Origin: an uncultured Clostridium sp. | GTDB lineage: Bacteria > Bacillota_A > Clostridia > Lachnospirales > Lachnospiraceae | DNA: 6,031 bases | Assembly (NCBI GenBank): GCA_900556965.1 | Contig: USQV01000068.1 | Location: forward strand, 1 to 6,031 | Direction: 5' to 3' | Part shown: positions 1-6,031 of the stretch, piece after piece | Position numbering within the stretch: position 1 is the first letter of the stretch | How the letters are laid out: the number at the start of each line of letters is the position of its first letter | Position numbers and translations under genes: made by a program | The notes under the pieces: generated by a model | Databases searched by the model: none | What the model was told of the DNA's origin: nothing | What the model saw: the letters and a program-made list of their open reading frames with translations, nothing else

Positions 1-18
1 AAGCGACTGCGTTCATGA

Positions 19-58
19 GCAAGTAGCGAAGCGGATTGCGAATGTCCGCTTTACTTGC
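19..58. terminator. Bulged stem-loop beyond the CAP-protein gene; possible terminator or intergenic repeat
   Basis: Two arms pair as GCAAGTA (19-25) with TACTTGC (52-58) and AAGCGGA (29-35) with TCCGCTT (45-51). That makes 14 base pairs interrupted by a 3-base GCG bulge (26-28), around a 9-base loop (36-44). It begins 17 bases beyond the stop codon of the minus-strand CAP gene, where a terminator is expected. On the minus strand, however, no U-tract follows; on the plus strand a short T4 (62-65) follows after CGC. It may be a weak or bidirectional terminator, or a copy of a dispersed intergenic palindrome. The structure is seen directly; the role is inferred. Confidence 0.4.
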
Positions 59-74
59 CGCTTTTATGCCGCGA

Positions 75-1229
75 TTAATAGGTAAACAGCTGTACCCAGT
101 GATATGTCCACTCTGAATCCGGATCATAATAAAATCCGATCGCACCTTTTTTGAATTTCTTTGTAAGAATATTCGCCTTATGGCCCGGGGAATTCATCCA
201 CGCCTCTACCGCAGCCTTCGGGGATGTCGTTCCGGCGCAGATATTCTCGCCGCAGCCGCCTGCACTCAATCCCGCATCCTCCAGCGCGGTAAAGCAGGAT
301 GTTCCGTCCGGACGCGTATGAGAGAAGGATTCTGCGATCTCTACGGCGCGGACATCACAGGCCTCCTGAATCGCATCATCATGCTTTAACGCAGATAAGC
401 CCCGCTTTGTCCTCTGCTCGTTGATCAGATCAAAGCACTCCATCTCCCAATCCTCATTGATGCCGGTCTCCAGACTTCCGCCCTGAGAGTTGCCGGAATT
501 GTTTTTATGGGAGGTTCCGTCTGTAGATACGACCTTTGAGGTATCCACAAGGCTGCTGTCCGCATCCTTCTTATAGCTTCTCCAGTCTGACGCATCGACA
601 ACATCGATCACGGTATGATTCTCTTTTTCGATCACATAATAAACATCGTCTGAAGAATCAAACACCGTTTTTAATGCCTGCTTTCCGTCATTCAGGAAGT
701 AGTATTCTGCCCCGTCGATCTCGTGATATCCGGTCACCATATAGCCGCCGTCATCAAAATAGTATTTAGCTCCGGAGATCTTTTTCCAGCCGCAGCACAT
801 ATTTCCCTTGGAATCGAAATATCTCTTTCCGTTGGCGTCTGTGATCCACTGGTTTTTGGGGTTCTGCTGATTATCTGTCTGGGCTCCGCCTTGTCCTGCG
901 GGTACCGCATTCCGCTTTTCCTTAACGGCAGAATTTACTGTCCACGCTCCGTTTGCATTGACCTCGAAGCCATCCACACTGGTAGAAATATACATCCAGC
1001 CGTCATTGTCAAAGCGATAGCACTCACTGACCCCGTCATTGTTTCCGTCAAGCCATGCCCAGCCATTTTTCGGATATGTTCCATCATCATTCCGATACCA
1101 CCAGTTGGATAATCCATTGACGTTTACCGGTCTTGCCGCATCCTGTATCCAGCTTCCGGCAAATGCAGAGCCTGTCATGGCTGCTGTCATGAGACAGGCG
1201 AGACCAAATATCTTAATTGCTTTCTTCAT
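75..1229 (-). CDS. Secreted cell-wall-binding repeat protein with C-terminal CAP/SCP domain
   Basis: This is a 384-residue exported protein. Residues 1-24 form a signal peptide: MKK, a hydrophobic core, then SAFA before G25, a good signal peptidase I site. Residues about 25-100 hold a Trp/Tyr/Gly/Asp-rich module (WWYRNDDG, NGWAWLDGNNDG, CYRFDNDGWMY) and residues 127-187 hold further repeats (GKRYFDSKGNM, GWKKISGAKYYFDDGG, YHEIDGAEYYFLNDGK) of the choline/cell-wall-binding type, which probably anchor it to the envelope. A Ser/Asn/Gly-rich linker (about 225-256) leads to a CAP domain (about 262-384) with the family landmarks LINEQR, SHTRPDG (H304), GEN (E328), NSPGHKANIL (H350) and HWVQLF (H377). 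Bacterial CAP domains are common outside the cell, but their biochemical role is mostly unknown, so no activity is assigned. The open frame extends 59 codons upstream, but that part overlaps the kbl 3' end and a terminator; the chosen ATG has a strong ribosome site and directly starts the signal peptide. The CAP domain has five cysteines (265, 291, 312, 326, 331). Confidence 0.9.
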   Translation of the reverse strand: MKKAIKIFGLACLMTAAMTGSAFAGSWIQDAARPVNVNGLSNWWYRNDDGTYPKNGWAWLDGNNDGVSECYRFDNDGWMYISTSVDGFEVNANGAWTVNSAVKEKRNAVPAGQGGAQTDNQQNPKNQWITDANGKRYFDSKGNMCCGWKKISGAKYYFDDGGYMVTGYHEIDGAEYYFLNDGKQALKTVFDSSDDVYYVIEKENHTVIDVVDASDWRSYKKDADSSLVDTSKVVSTDGTSHKNNSGNSQGGSLETGINEDWEMECFDLINEQRTKRGLSALKHDDAIQEACDVRAVEIAESFSHTRPDGTSCFTALEDAGLSAGGCGENICAGTTSPKAAVEAWMNSPGHKANILTKKFKKGAIGFYYDPDSEWTYHWVQLFTY

Positions 1230-1236
1230 ACCTATT

Positions 1237-1245
1237 CTCCCCTCC
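1237..1245 (-). promoter_or_regulatory. Ribosome binding site of the CAP-protein gene
   Basis: On the minus strand this reads GGAGGGGAG and lies 7 bases before the ATG at 1229-1227. It fixes the start at the signal peptide rather than at the first in-frame ATG, 59 codons upstream. Confidence 0.85.
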
Positions 1246-1256
1246 GAACGTATAGC

Positions 1257-1290
1257 AAAAGATTCCCGCCATGATCTCAGACGGGAATCT
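1257..1290 (-). terminator. Rho-independent terminator of the tdh-kbl operon
   Basis: On the minus strand, AGATTCCCGTC (1290-1280) pairs with GGCGGGAATCT (1270-1260). This gives 11 pairs, one of them a U-G wobble, with a 9-base loop, and the stem runs into a U4 tract (1260-1257). The U-G pair would be a C-A mismatch in plus-strand RNA, which agrees with minus-strand use. It begins 15 bases past the kbl stop. The U-tract is short, so some read-through into the CAP gene is plausible. Confidence 0.8.
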
Positions 1291-1304
1291 CTGTTATTCT
1301 TCTT

Positions 1305-1310
1305 ATTATA
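1305..1310 (-). promoter_or_regulatory. Possible -10 element for the CAP-protein gene, overlapping the kbl stop codon
   Basis: The minus strand reads a perfect TATAAT across the kbl stop codon (1306-1308). No convincing -35 lies 16-18 bases upstream, and there is no TGn extension. If used, transcription would start near 1298, placing the operon terminator hairpin inside the CAP gene's 5' leader. A chance match in AT-rich sequence is a real alternative. Confidence 0.25.
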
Positions 1311-2493
1311 AGCCCATTTCCTTCTTAACCTCGCCGAAGCACTTAACAGCGAAATCAAGATCCTCTTTTGTATGTCCTGCAGAGATCTGAGTACGTACAC
1401 GGTCACGTCCCTTCGGAACTACCGGATAGCAGAAGCCTACTACGTATACGCCCTTTGCAAGCATACGGCGTGCAAACTCGTTGGCAACCTTCGGATCATA
1501 AAGCATAACCGGAACGATCGGATGCTCACCCGGAAGAAGGTCAAAGCCAAGCTTCTCCATCTCTGTACGGAAGTATGCAGCATTCTCGTGAACCTTGTCA
1601 CGGAGAGCTGTGGACTCATTTAACATATTGATCGTCTCAATTGTTGCGGCACAGATAGCCGGAGCCAGAGAGTTGGAGAAAAGGTATGGACGGCTGCGCT
1701 GTCTTAACAGATCGATAACTTCCTTCTTGGAGGCTGTGTATCCGCCGGAAGCTCCGCCCATTGCTTTACCAAATGTACCTGTAAGGATATCAACACGTCC
1801 CATAACACCGCAATACTCCGGTGTTCCGCGTCCGTGCTCACCCATGAAGCCGACTGCATGGCTGTCGTCAACCATTACAAGGGCGTCGTATTCATCAGCC
1901 AGATCACAGATTCCCTTTAAGTTGGCAATATAACCATCCATGGAGAATACGCCATCTGTAGCGATCATGATACGCTTGCAGCCTGCTGCTTTTGCATCAT
2001 CAAGCTGTTTCTTCAGATCTTCCATATCGTTGTTGTGGTAACGATATCTCTTAGCCTTACAGAGACGAACACCGTCGATAATGGATGCATGGTTTAATTC
2101 ATCAGAGATGATTGCATCATCAGCGCCTAAAAGTGTCTCGAAAAGTCCGCCGTTTGCATCGAAGCAGGAAGAATAAAGGATTGCATCTTCCATACCTACG
2201 AAGTCTGCGATCTTTCTCTCAAGCTCTTTGTGGATCTCCTGTGTACCGCAGATAAAACGTACGGAAGAAAGTCCGAAGCCCCACTTATCATAGCTCTCTT
2301 TTGCAGCCTTGATAAGACGCGGATGTGCGGAAAGACCAAGGTAGTTATTTGCACACATATTGACTACGCCGTTTGCCTCAGTTGTATTAATACGGGAATA
2401 CTGTGGTGTTGTGATAATACGTTCATTTTTATAAGTACCTGCTTCGCGGATCGCATCCAGCTCTGCGCGATACTGTTCAAAAGCTGATTTCAT
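1306..2493 (-). CDS. kbl: Glycine C-acetyltransferase (2-amino-3-ketobutyrate CoA ligase)
   Basis: This cytosolic PLP enzyme cleaves 2-amino-3-oxobutyrate with CoA to glycine and acetyl-CoA, the second step of threonine degradation. Its 395 residues match the roughly 398-residue bacterial family. Visible landmarks of the alpha-oxoamine synthase fold are [13 protein letters not shown] (46-58), the cofactor-stacking region [11 protein letters not shown] with H138, DGVFSMDG (180-187), VDDSHAVGF with D209 and H212, and [15 protein letters not shown], in which K243 is the expected PLP Schiff-base lysine. The C-terminal [11 protein letters not shown] (365-375) is also typical of Kbl. Related enzymes such as 8-amino-7-oxononanoate or 5-aminolevulinate synthase share the fold, but the adjacent tdh and the close match to Kbl decide the call. 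AGGAGG (2506-2501) lies 7 bases before the ATG. It follows tdh after a 46-base gap with no evident promoter or terminator, so it is the second gene of the operon. Confidence 0.96.
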   Translation of the reverse strand: MKSAFEQYRAELDAIREAGTYKNERIITTPQYSRINTTEANGVVNMCANNYLGLSAHPRLIKAAKESYDKWGFGLSSVRFICGTQEIHKELERKIADFVGMEDAILYSSCFDANGGLFETLLGADDAIISDELNHASIIDGVRLCKAKRYRYHNNDMEDLKKQLDDAKAAGCKRIMIATDGVFSMDGYIANLKGICDLADEYDALVMVDDSHAVGFMGEHGRGTPEYCGVMGRVDILTGTFGKAMGGASGGYTASKKEVIDLLRQRSRPYLFSNSLAPAICAATIETINMLNESTALRDKVHENAAYFRTEMEKLGFDLLPGEHPIVPVMLYDPKVANEFARRMLAKGVYVVGFCYPVVPKGRDRVRTQISAGHTKEDLDFAVKCFGEVKKEMGL

Positions 2494-2540
2494 TGCTGCT
2501 CCTCCTGTCTTTATGTTATGATGTTTTCGGATTATCTCGA

Positions 2541-3581
2541 TTATCTCTTTGTTGTCCAGTCAAGGATAACCTTTCCGGATTTTCCGCTGTGCATAGCCTC
2601 AAAGCCCTTTTCAAACTCTGTATAGTGGAATCTGTGGGTGATAGCCGGTTTAAGATCAAGGCCATCCTGTACCATGTATGCCATCTGGTGCCAGTTATCC
2701 GGCTTACGTCCGTAGATACCCTGTAAGGTCAGGCCCTTGCCGATAACAAGGTTCATATCCATGGAAACCGGGCCGTTTCCAAGTCCGAGAAGGCTGATCT
2801 TTCCGCCGTTTCTCATAACACCCAGCATCTGGTTCAGTGCTCCGCCGTTTCCGGACATTTCAAGGCCGACATCGAATCCCTCAACAATTCCCTGCTGCTT
2901 CATCACTGCATTCAGATCTTCTTTTGCTGTATTTACAACTGCGTCTGCGCCCATCTTTTTAGCGAGCTCAAGACGATAATCATTAATGTCTGTGATGATA
3001 ACGCGGCGTGCGCCTGCATATTTACAGATAGCAGTTGCCAGCATACCGATCGGGCCTGCTCCTGTGATAAGAACGTCCTCACCAACTAAATTGAACATAA
3101 GGGCTGTATGAGTTGCGTTTCCTACTGCGTCGAACATTGCAACAACGTCCTCATCCAGAGACGGGTCGATGGCAATAACGTTTGTAGCCGGAATGCATAC
3201 ATATTCAGCGAATGCACCGTCACGGTCTACACCTACGCTGTTTGTGTCCTTACACCACTGGATATTTCCGTTACGGCAGTTACGGCAGTGGCCGCAGGTA
3301 ATGTGTCCTTCACCGGAAACTCTCTGTCCTACAGTGAAGCCTGTTACACCTTCACCGAGCTCAGCGATCTCACCAACATACTCATGTCCGATAACCATCG
3401 GCGGTTTTACGTGCTGAGCTGACCACTCGTTCCAATCATAGATATGTACATCTGTACCGCAGATAGCAGTTTTATGAATTTTAATTAATACTTCCCCCGG
3501 ACCCGGAACCGGTACCGGAACCTGACGAAGTTCCAGACCAACACCAGCAGTCGGTTTTACGATAGCGTCCATCATCCTCAT
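2541..3581 (-). CDS. tdh: L-threonine 3-dehydrogenase (zinc, NAD-dependent)
   Basis: This cytosolic medium-chain dehydrogenase oxidises L-threonine to 2-amino-3-oxobutyrate with NAD+, and its unstable product is passed to Kbl, encoded next. The protein has 346 residues, against 341 in E. coli, and aligns along its whole length from memory. Catalytic-zinc residues are C41 (in [14 protein letters not shown]) and H66-E67 (in GHEYVGE). Structural-zinc cysteines are C96, C99, C102 and C110. The [13 protein letters not shown] block is highly characteristic. The Rossmann motif is GAGPIG (174-179), with D198 (VIITDIN) ending beta-2 and favouring NAD over NADP. GLEMSG and THRF also match Tdh. The frame is open for 28 more codons upstream, but the first ATG of that extension overlaps the predicted -10 box, so it should not be in the mRNA. 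ATG at 3581 is chosen for its GGAGGG site; ATGs at 3575 and 3572 are less likely alternatives. Confidence 0.96.
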   Translation of the reverse strand: MRMMDAIVKPTAGVGLELRQVPVPVPGPGEVLIKIHKTAICGTDVHIYDWNEWSAQHVKPPMVIGHEYVGEIAELGEGVTGFTVGQRVSGEGHITCGHCRNCRNGNIQWCKDTNSVGVDRDGAFAEYVCIPATNVIAIDPSLDEDVVAMFDAVGNATHTALMFNLVGEDVLITGAGPIGMLATAICKYAGARRVIITDINDYRLELAKKMGADAVVNTAKEDLNAVMKQQGIVEGFDVGLEMSGNGGALNQMLGVMRNGGKISLLGLGNGPVSMDMNLVIGKGLTLQGIYGRKPDNWHQMAYMVQDGLDLKPAITHRFHYTEFEKGFEAMHSGKSGKVILDWTTKR

Positions 3582-3589
3582 AAGAATAT

Positions 3590-3595
3590 CCCTCC
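3590..3595 (-). promoter_or_regulatory. Ribosome binding site of tdh
   Basis: The minus strand reads GGAGGG, 8 bases before the ATG at 3581-3579. The two other in-frame ATGs just downstream (3575, 3572) would be 14 or more bases away, so this site decides the start. Confidence 0.8.
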
Positions 3596-3605
3596 AGCAA
3601 ATTCT

Positions 3606-3633
3606 GACGGACACTGCCTGCCGGCGGCCCGTC
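3606..3633 (-). other. Small GC-rich stem-loop in the tdh leader
   Basis: GACGG (3633-3629 on the minus strand) pairs with CCGTC (3610-3606) around an 18-base GC-rich interior that contains further short self-complementary pieces (GCC/GGC). It lies in the predicted leader of about 75 bases, ending 10 bases upstream of the tdh ribosome site. The stem is short and has no U-tract, so it is not an evident attenuator or a recognised riboswitch. Confidence 0.25.
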
Positions 3634-3663
3634 GATTTTGTATTGTGTTCGTGATACAAGGAC

Positions 3664-3692
3664 ATAATATCATATTTTTTGTGGCATTACAA
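3664..3692 (-). promoter_or_regulatory. Promoter of the tdh-kbl operon
   Basis: On the minus strand, -35 TTGTAA (3692-3687) and -10 TATTAT (3669-3664) are separated by exactly 17 bases, with a TGn extension immediately before the -10. The sequence around the -35 and in the spacer is AT-rich. The start would be near 3657, giving a leader of about 75 bases. The match is to the housekeeping sigma-A consensus (4/6 and 5/6). Confidence 0.65.
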
Positions 3693-3804
3693 TATGTTTT
3701 CCATGTATTCTTAACATTTTTTTACATATCCGTGCAAAAATTAAGCCGATATTCCGTGTGCCGCGGACATACGCTTTTTTTATCCGTTCATATTATACAT
3801 TCTG

Positions 3805-3834
3805 TTGCCAATCGGCAGGCCCCGGTGATATACT
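3805..3834 (+). promoter_or_regulatory. Promoter of the MFS transporter gene
   Basis: -35 TTGCCA (3805-3810) and -10 TATACT (3829-3834) are 18 bases apart, with an extended TGA directly before the -10 (3826-3828). The start would be near 3841, giving a leader of about 55 bases that ends in AAAGGAGAT (3881-3889), 6 bases before the ATG. CGGCAG at 3813-3818 inside the spacer is complementary to CTGCCG at 3855-3860 and again at 3863-3868, which may be chance or a small operator. Confidence 0.6.
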
Positions 3835-3895
3835 GTAAAAAATACGTTTCGTCTCTGCCGCACTGCCGGATGGAGACAGTAAAGGAGATCACATC

Positions 3896-5098
3896 ATGAA
3901 TGAAGCATCCAGAAAACAGGCCGCCCGTTTCTTTGCCGCTGCGCTGATCTGCATTGCGCTGGCGAACGGGCTAAGCTGCAACATCCAGTCCAACTATTTT
4001 AATGAAGTCTTCCACATTGATTCCATTCAGAGAGGCTTTCTCGAGATTCCGCGTGAAAGTCCCGGTGTGCTCTGTATGGTCGTTGTGGCGGCTATCGGCT
4101 TCCTCGGCAATATAAAAATGGCCATCGTCTCTCAGATCCTTATGATAATCGGCGCCACCGTTATGGGCTTTCTTTCTCCCGGATACAGCGTCATGATGAT
4201 CTTCCTCTTTATACAATCTCTCGGAAACCATCTGTTTATGCCCCTCAATGAATCCATCTCCATGTCCCTTGCGGAGCCCGGAAAAGAAGGTACATCCCTG
4301 GGAATATTTAAAAGCTACTCGACCCGTGGCTCTATGATCGCCGCTGCACTGGTATTTATCGGCTTTCGCACCGGATTCTTTTCTTTTCAGAGCCGCGTGA
4401 TCCGTCCCTTCGTCTTTTCCATAGCCGCCTCCCTTCTGGCTATCGTCATGCTCCTTTTCGTGCTGCGTAATACCGAAAATGAGGAGACCGTCAAAAACCG
4501 CCGTCTTCTGTTCCGACGCCGGTATATGCCTTATTATATGGTAACTCTGGCTTACGGCTGCCAGAAGCGTATCCGTATCGTCTTCGCCCCCTGGGTCATC
4601 ATTAAGCTTCTGGAGCAGGGTGCCGACACATTAGCGCTCCTTACGATCCTCACTCATTTTATCGGCTCCATGATCTCACCGGTAATCGGCCGCATGATGG
4701 ATCGGTTCGGCGTGAAAAAGATGCTCTGGGTCGAAGCCGGATATATCGCACTCTCATTCTCTGTCTTAGGGCTGATGGCCGGAATGCTGGCCAATGGCAC
4801 CTTTGCCAAAAGCGGCCCCCAGCTCTTTCTCGTATTTGCGGCCTACATCCTCAGTGTCCTGTTTGAGCAGTTTAACATAGTGCATGCCTTTATGATGCGC
4901 TCCATCGCCCTCGACCGCAGCGAGGTCACCCGGACTCTCTCCGTCGGTCTGAGTGTCGACCACATCATGGCGATCATTGCCTCCCCGATCATGGGAATCA
5001 TCTGGGAACGCTTCGGAGTCCAGTACGTCTTCTATCTGGCCGCTGCCTCCGCCGTGCTTCAGATTGCCGCATCCGCAATGAAGGGTGTTTCGGAATAA
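3896..5098 (+). CDS. MFS transporter, 12 predicted helices, substrate unknown
   Basis: This is a 400-residue integral membrane protein, a normal length for a major facilitator. Hydrophobic segments lie at about 12-30, 55-72, 74-94, 97-118, 142-160, 171-190, 212-238, 246-264, 277-298, 309-331, 349-369 and 374-395. A charged central loop (191-210, rich in Arg, Glu and Asn) separates the two six-helix halves. The C-half loop between helices 8 and 9 carries GRMMDRFGVKK (265-275), a good MFS motif A. The equivalent N-half loop is only GNIKM (71-75), so motif A is degenerate there. FLEIPRESPG (48-57) precedes helix 2, and basic residues K224, R225 and R227 fall in helix 7, which could suit an anionic substrate, though that is speculation. 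GGAG 8 bases before the ATG supports the start. The gene is divergent from tdh-kbl and convergent with prfA. No U-tailed terminator is seen on its strand. I do not recognise the specific subfamily. Confidence 0.88.
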   Translation: MNEASRKQAARFFAAALICIALANGLSCNIQSNYFNEVFHIDSIQRGFLEIPRESPGVLCMVVVAAIGFLGNIKMAIVSQILMIIGATVMGFLSPGYSVMMIFLFIQSLGNHLFMPLNESISMSLAEPGKEGTSLGIFKSYSTRGSMIAAALVFIGFRTGFFSFQSRVIRPFVFSIAASLLAIVMLLFVLRNTENEETVKNRRLLFRRRYMPYYMVTLAYGCQKRIRIVFAPWVIIKLLEQGADTLALLTILTHFIGSMISPVIGRMMDRFGVKKMLWVEAGYIALSFSVLGLMAGMLANGTFAKSGPQLFLVFAAYILSVLFEQFNIVHAFMMRSIALDRSEVTRTLSVGLSVDHIMAIIASPIMGIIWERFGVQYVFYLAAASAVLQIAASAMKGVSE

Positions 5099-5116
5099 AA
5101 AAATATTAAAAAAGGC

Positions 5117-5153
5117 AAAAATAGGCGCCGCAAAAACCAGTTTTGCGACGCCT
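5117..5153 (-). terminator. Rho-independent terminator of prfA
   Basis: On the minus strand, AGGCGTCGCAAAA (5153-5141) pairs with TTTTGCGGCGCCT (5135-5123). All 13 positions pair, one of them U-G, with a 5-base loop. U5 (5121-5117) follows, and a second U6 tract lies at 5113-5108. In plus-strand RNA the wobble becomes a C-A mismatch, and the bases after the stem are TAAAAG, so the hairpin serves prfA much better than the transporter. It lies 88 bases past the prfA stop. Confidence 0.88.
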
Positions 5154-5172
5154 TAAAAGCCCCCCCGATTTT

Positions 5173-5240
5173 GATGCCTGTGGATTGTTCCGTGCTGCAC
5201 ACTCCCACAATCCTACCCAATATTGGCATATCGTGGCATC
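5173..5240 (-). other. Nested inverted repeats in the prfA 3' untranslated region
   Basis: Between the prfA stop and its terminator, GATGCC (5173-5178) faces GGCATC (5235-5240), GGATTGT (5182-5188) faces ACAATCC (5207-5213), and GTG (5192-5194) faces CAC (5198-5200). A perfect palindrome CCAATATTGG lies at 5217-5226. The arms nest, so one RNA could fold into a stacked stem. The lengths are modest and the assignment to an RNA element is inference. Confidence 0.3.
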
Positions 5241-5241
5241 A

Positions 5242-6031
5242 TTAGATCGGATTTTCGTTCATCTTTGCCAGCTTAGCTGCCTGATCGGCCGCGATCAGAC
5301 TGTCGATCAGCTCCTGCAGATCTCCGTCCATAATGGCATCGATCTTATATAATGTCAGCTTGATCCTGTGATCGGTCACACGTCCCTGCGGGAAGTTATA
5401 GGTACGGATCTTCTCGGAGCGGTCTCCTGTACCGATCTGGCTTCGGCGTGCCTCCGCTTCCTCATTCTGACGACGCTCTAATTCCATATCGTACAGCTTG
5501 GAACGCAGAAGACGGAACGCCTTTTCCTTGTTCTGCAGCTGGGATTTCTCTGTCTGGCTGTAGATCACGATCCCGGTCGGGATATGGGTCAGACGAACGG
5601 CAGAGTCTGTTGTATTTACACACTGTCCGCCATTTCCTGACGCACGCATAACGTCGATCCTGATATCCTTGTCATCGATCACAACATCAAATTCCTCAGC
5701 CTCCGGCATGATCGCTACGGTGGCTGTTGATGTATGGATACGTCCGCCGGACTCCGTCTCCGGGACACGCTGTACGCGGTGGACACCACTCTCATATTTG
5801 AGCTTGGAATATGCGCCCTGACCGGTGATCATGAATTCGACTTCCTTCATGCCGCCGATGCCGCTCTCACTGACGTTGATGAGCTCCACCTTCCATCTCT
5901 GACGTTCTGCATAATGAACATACATTCTGTATAATTCGGATGCGAACAGAGCCGCCTCGTCTCCGCCTGCACCGGCACGGATCTCTACGATAACGTTTTT
6001 ATCATCATTCGGATCCTTCGGGAGGAGCAGG
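5242..6031 (-). CDS. prfA: Peptide chain release factor 1 (RF1), C-terminal part, cut by the window edge
   Basis: RF1 recognises UAA and UAG in the ribosomal A site and triggers release of the finished peptide. The window holds 262 C-terminal codons, the frame staying open to base 6031; about 95 N-terminal residues of a roughly 360-residue protein are missing, so no start is seen. The internal Met at 5925 is not the start, because upstream codons in the same frame read [20 protein letters not shown] and then GGDEAALFA, a typical RF1 domain. The codon-reading tripeptide is PET (5763-5755) in [16 protein letters not shown], the RF1 PxT form rather than the SPF of RF2. The catalytic GGQ (5631-5623) lies in [21 protein letters not shown]. 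Cys follows the Gln where E. coli has His. Downstream lies its own terminator, so prfA ends its operon; in many Clostridia prmC precedes it, outside this window. Confidence 0.96.
   Translation of the reverse strand, partial: LLLPKDPNDDKNVIVEIRAGAGGDEAALFASELYRMYVHYAERQRWKVELINVSESGIGGMKEVEFMITGQGAYSKLKYESGVHRVQRVPETESGGRIHTSTATVAIMPEAEEFDVVIDDKDIRIDVMRASGNGGQCVNTTDSAVRLTHIPTGIVIYSQTEKSQLQNKEKAFRLLRSKLYDMELERRQNEEAEARRSQIGTGDRSEKIRTYNFPQGRVTDHRIKLTLYKIDAIMDGDLQELIDSLIAADQAAKLAKMNENPI

Noticed and set aside
723..1112. Plus-strand and other open frames lying over the minus-strand genes, including 3108-3422, 1595-1933 and 4766-4963
   Set aside because: They overlap strongly supported genes in other frames, lack ribosome sites and recognisable domains, and look like compositional shadows.
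1230..1406. 59-codon N-terminal extension of the CAP-protein frame
   Set aside because: It overlaps the kbl 3' end and passes through the terminator, is Arg/Lys/Ser-rich without domain features, and lies upstream of a perfect ribosome site and signal peptide.
3582..3657. Riboswitch or T-box control of the tdh leader
   Set aside because: The predicted leader is about 75 bases, too short for a T-box, and shows no recognisable conserved box, glycine-riboswitch core or attenuator pair.
3582..3665. 28-codon N-terminal extension of tdh
   Set aside because: Its first ATG overlaps the predicted -10 box, it has no ribosome site, and it has no counterpart in known Tdh proteins.
3755..3781. Hairpin CGTGTG/CATACG followed by T7 on the plus strand, resembling a terminator
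   Set aside because: Only six pairs, one of them G-U. It lies upstream of the predicted transporter promoter with no plus-strand gene before it to terminate.
5160..5166. C7 homopolymer beside the prfA terminator
   Set aside because: It is noncoding and isolated; it could be a slippage or sequencing-sensitive tract, but no phase-variation context is visible.
5143..5352. Small plus-strand frame across the prfA terminator and 3' end
   Set aside because: It starts inside the terminator hairpin, has no ribosome site and is antisense to prfA.

Overview
The window looks like ordinary chromosome from a low-to-mid GC member of the Firmicutes/Clostridia, most likely a gut Lachnospiraceae relative. 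The pointers are strong AGGAGG-type ribosome sites, U-tailed hairpin terminators, a clostridial-style release factor 1, and a secreted CAP protein carrying the aromatic, Gly/Asp-rich cell-wall-binding repeats common in that family. The genus is not determined. No phage, IS, CRISPR, tRNA or rRNA feature is visible.

Layout, left to right. (1) 1-74: intergenic end with a bulged hairpin at 19-58. (2) 75-1229, minus: secreted protein with N-terminal wall-binding repeats and a C-terminal CAP/SCP domain. (3) 1257-1290: a hairpin that terminates the operon to its right. (4) 1306-2493 (kbl) and 2541-3581 (tdh), both minus: a two-gene threonine-degradation operon transcribed tdh then kbl. (5) 3582-3895: a 314-base divergent intergenic region with a good promoter in each direction. 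(6) 3896-5098, plus: a 12-helix MFS transporter of unknown substrate. (7) 5117-5153: a terminator whose pairing and U-tracts assign it to the minus strand, so to prfA rather than the transporter. (8) 5242-6031, minus: the C-terminal part of prfA, running off the right edge.

How the genes work together. Tdh oxidises L-threonine to 2-amino-3-oxobutyrate, and Kbl cleaves that with CoA to glycine and acetyl-CoA, so the pair is a complete catabolic route. The divergent transporter shares their control region and might be co-regulated, but nothing in its sequence ties it to threonine or glycine. The CAP protein and prfA appear functionally unrelated to the operon.

I did not find a previously undescribed system. 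The points most worth a second look are regulatory: how the CAP gene is transcribed when it sits about 30 bases beyond a terminator, nested inverted repeats in the prfA 3' untranslated region, the strand-specific terminator, and the hairpin at the left edge, which could be a dispersed repeat.
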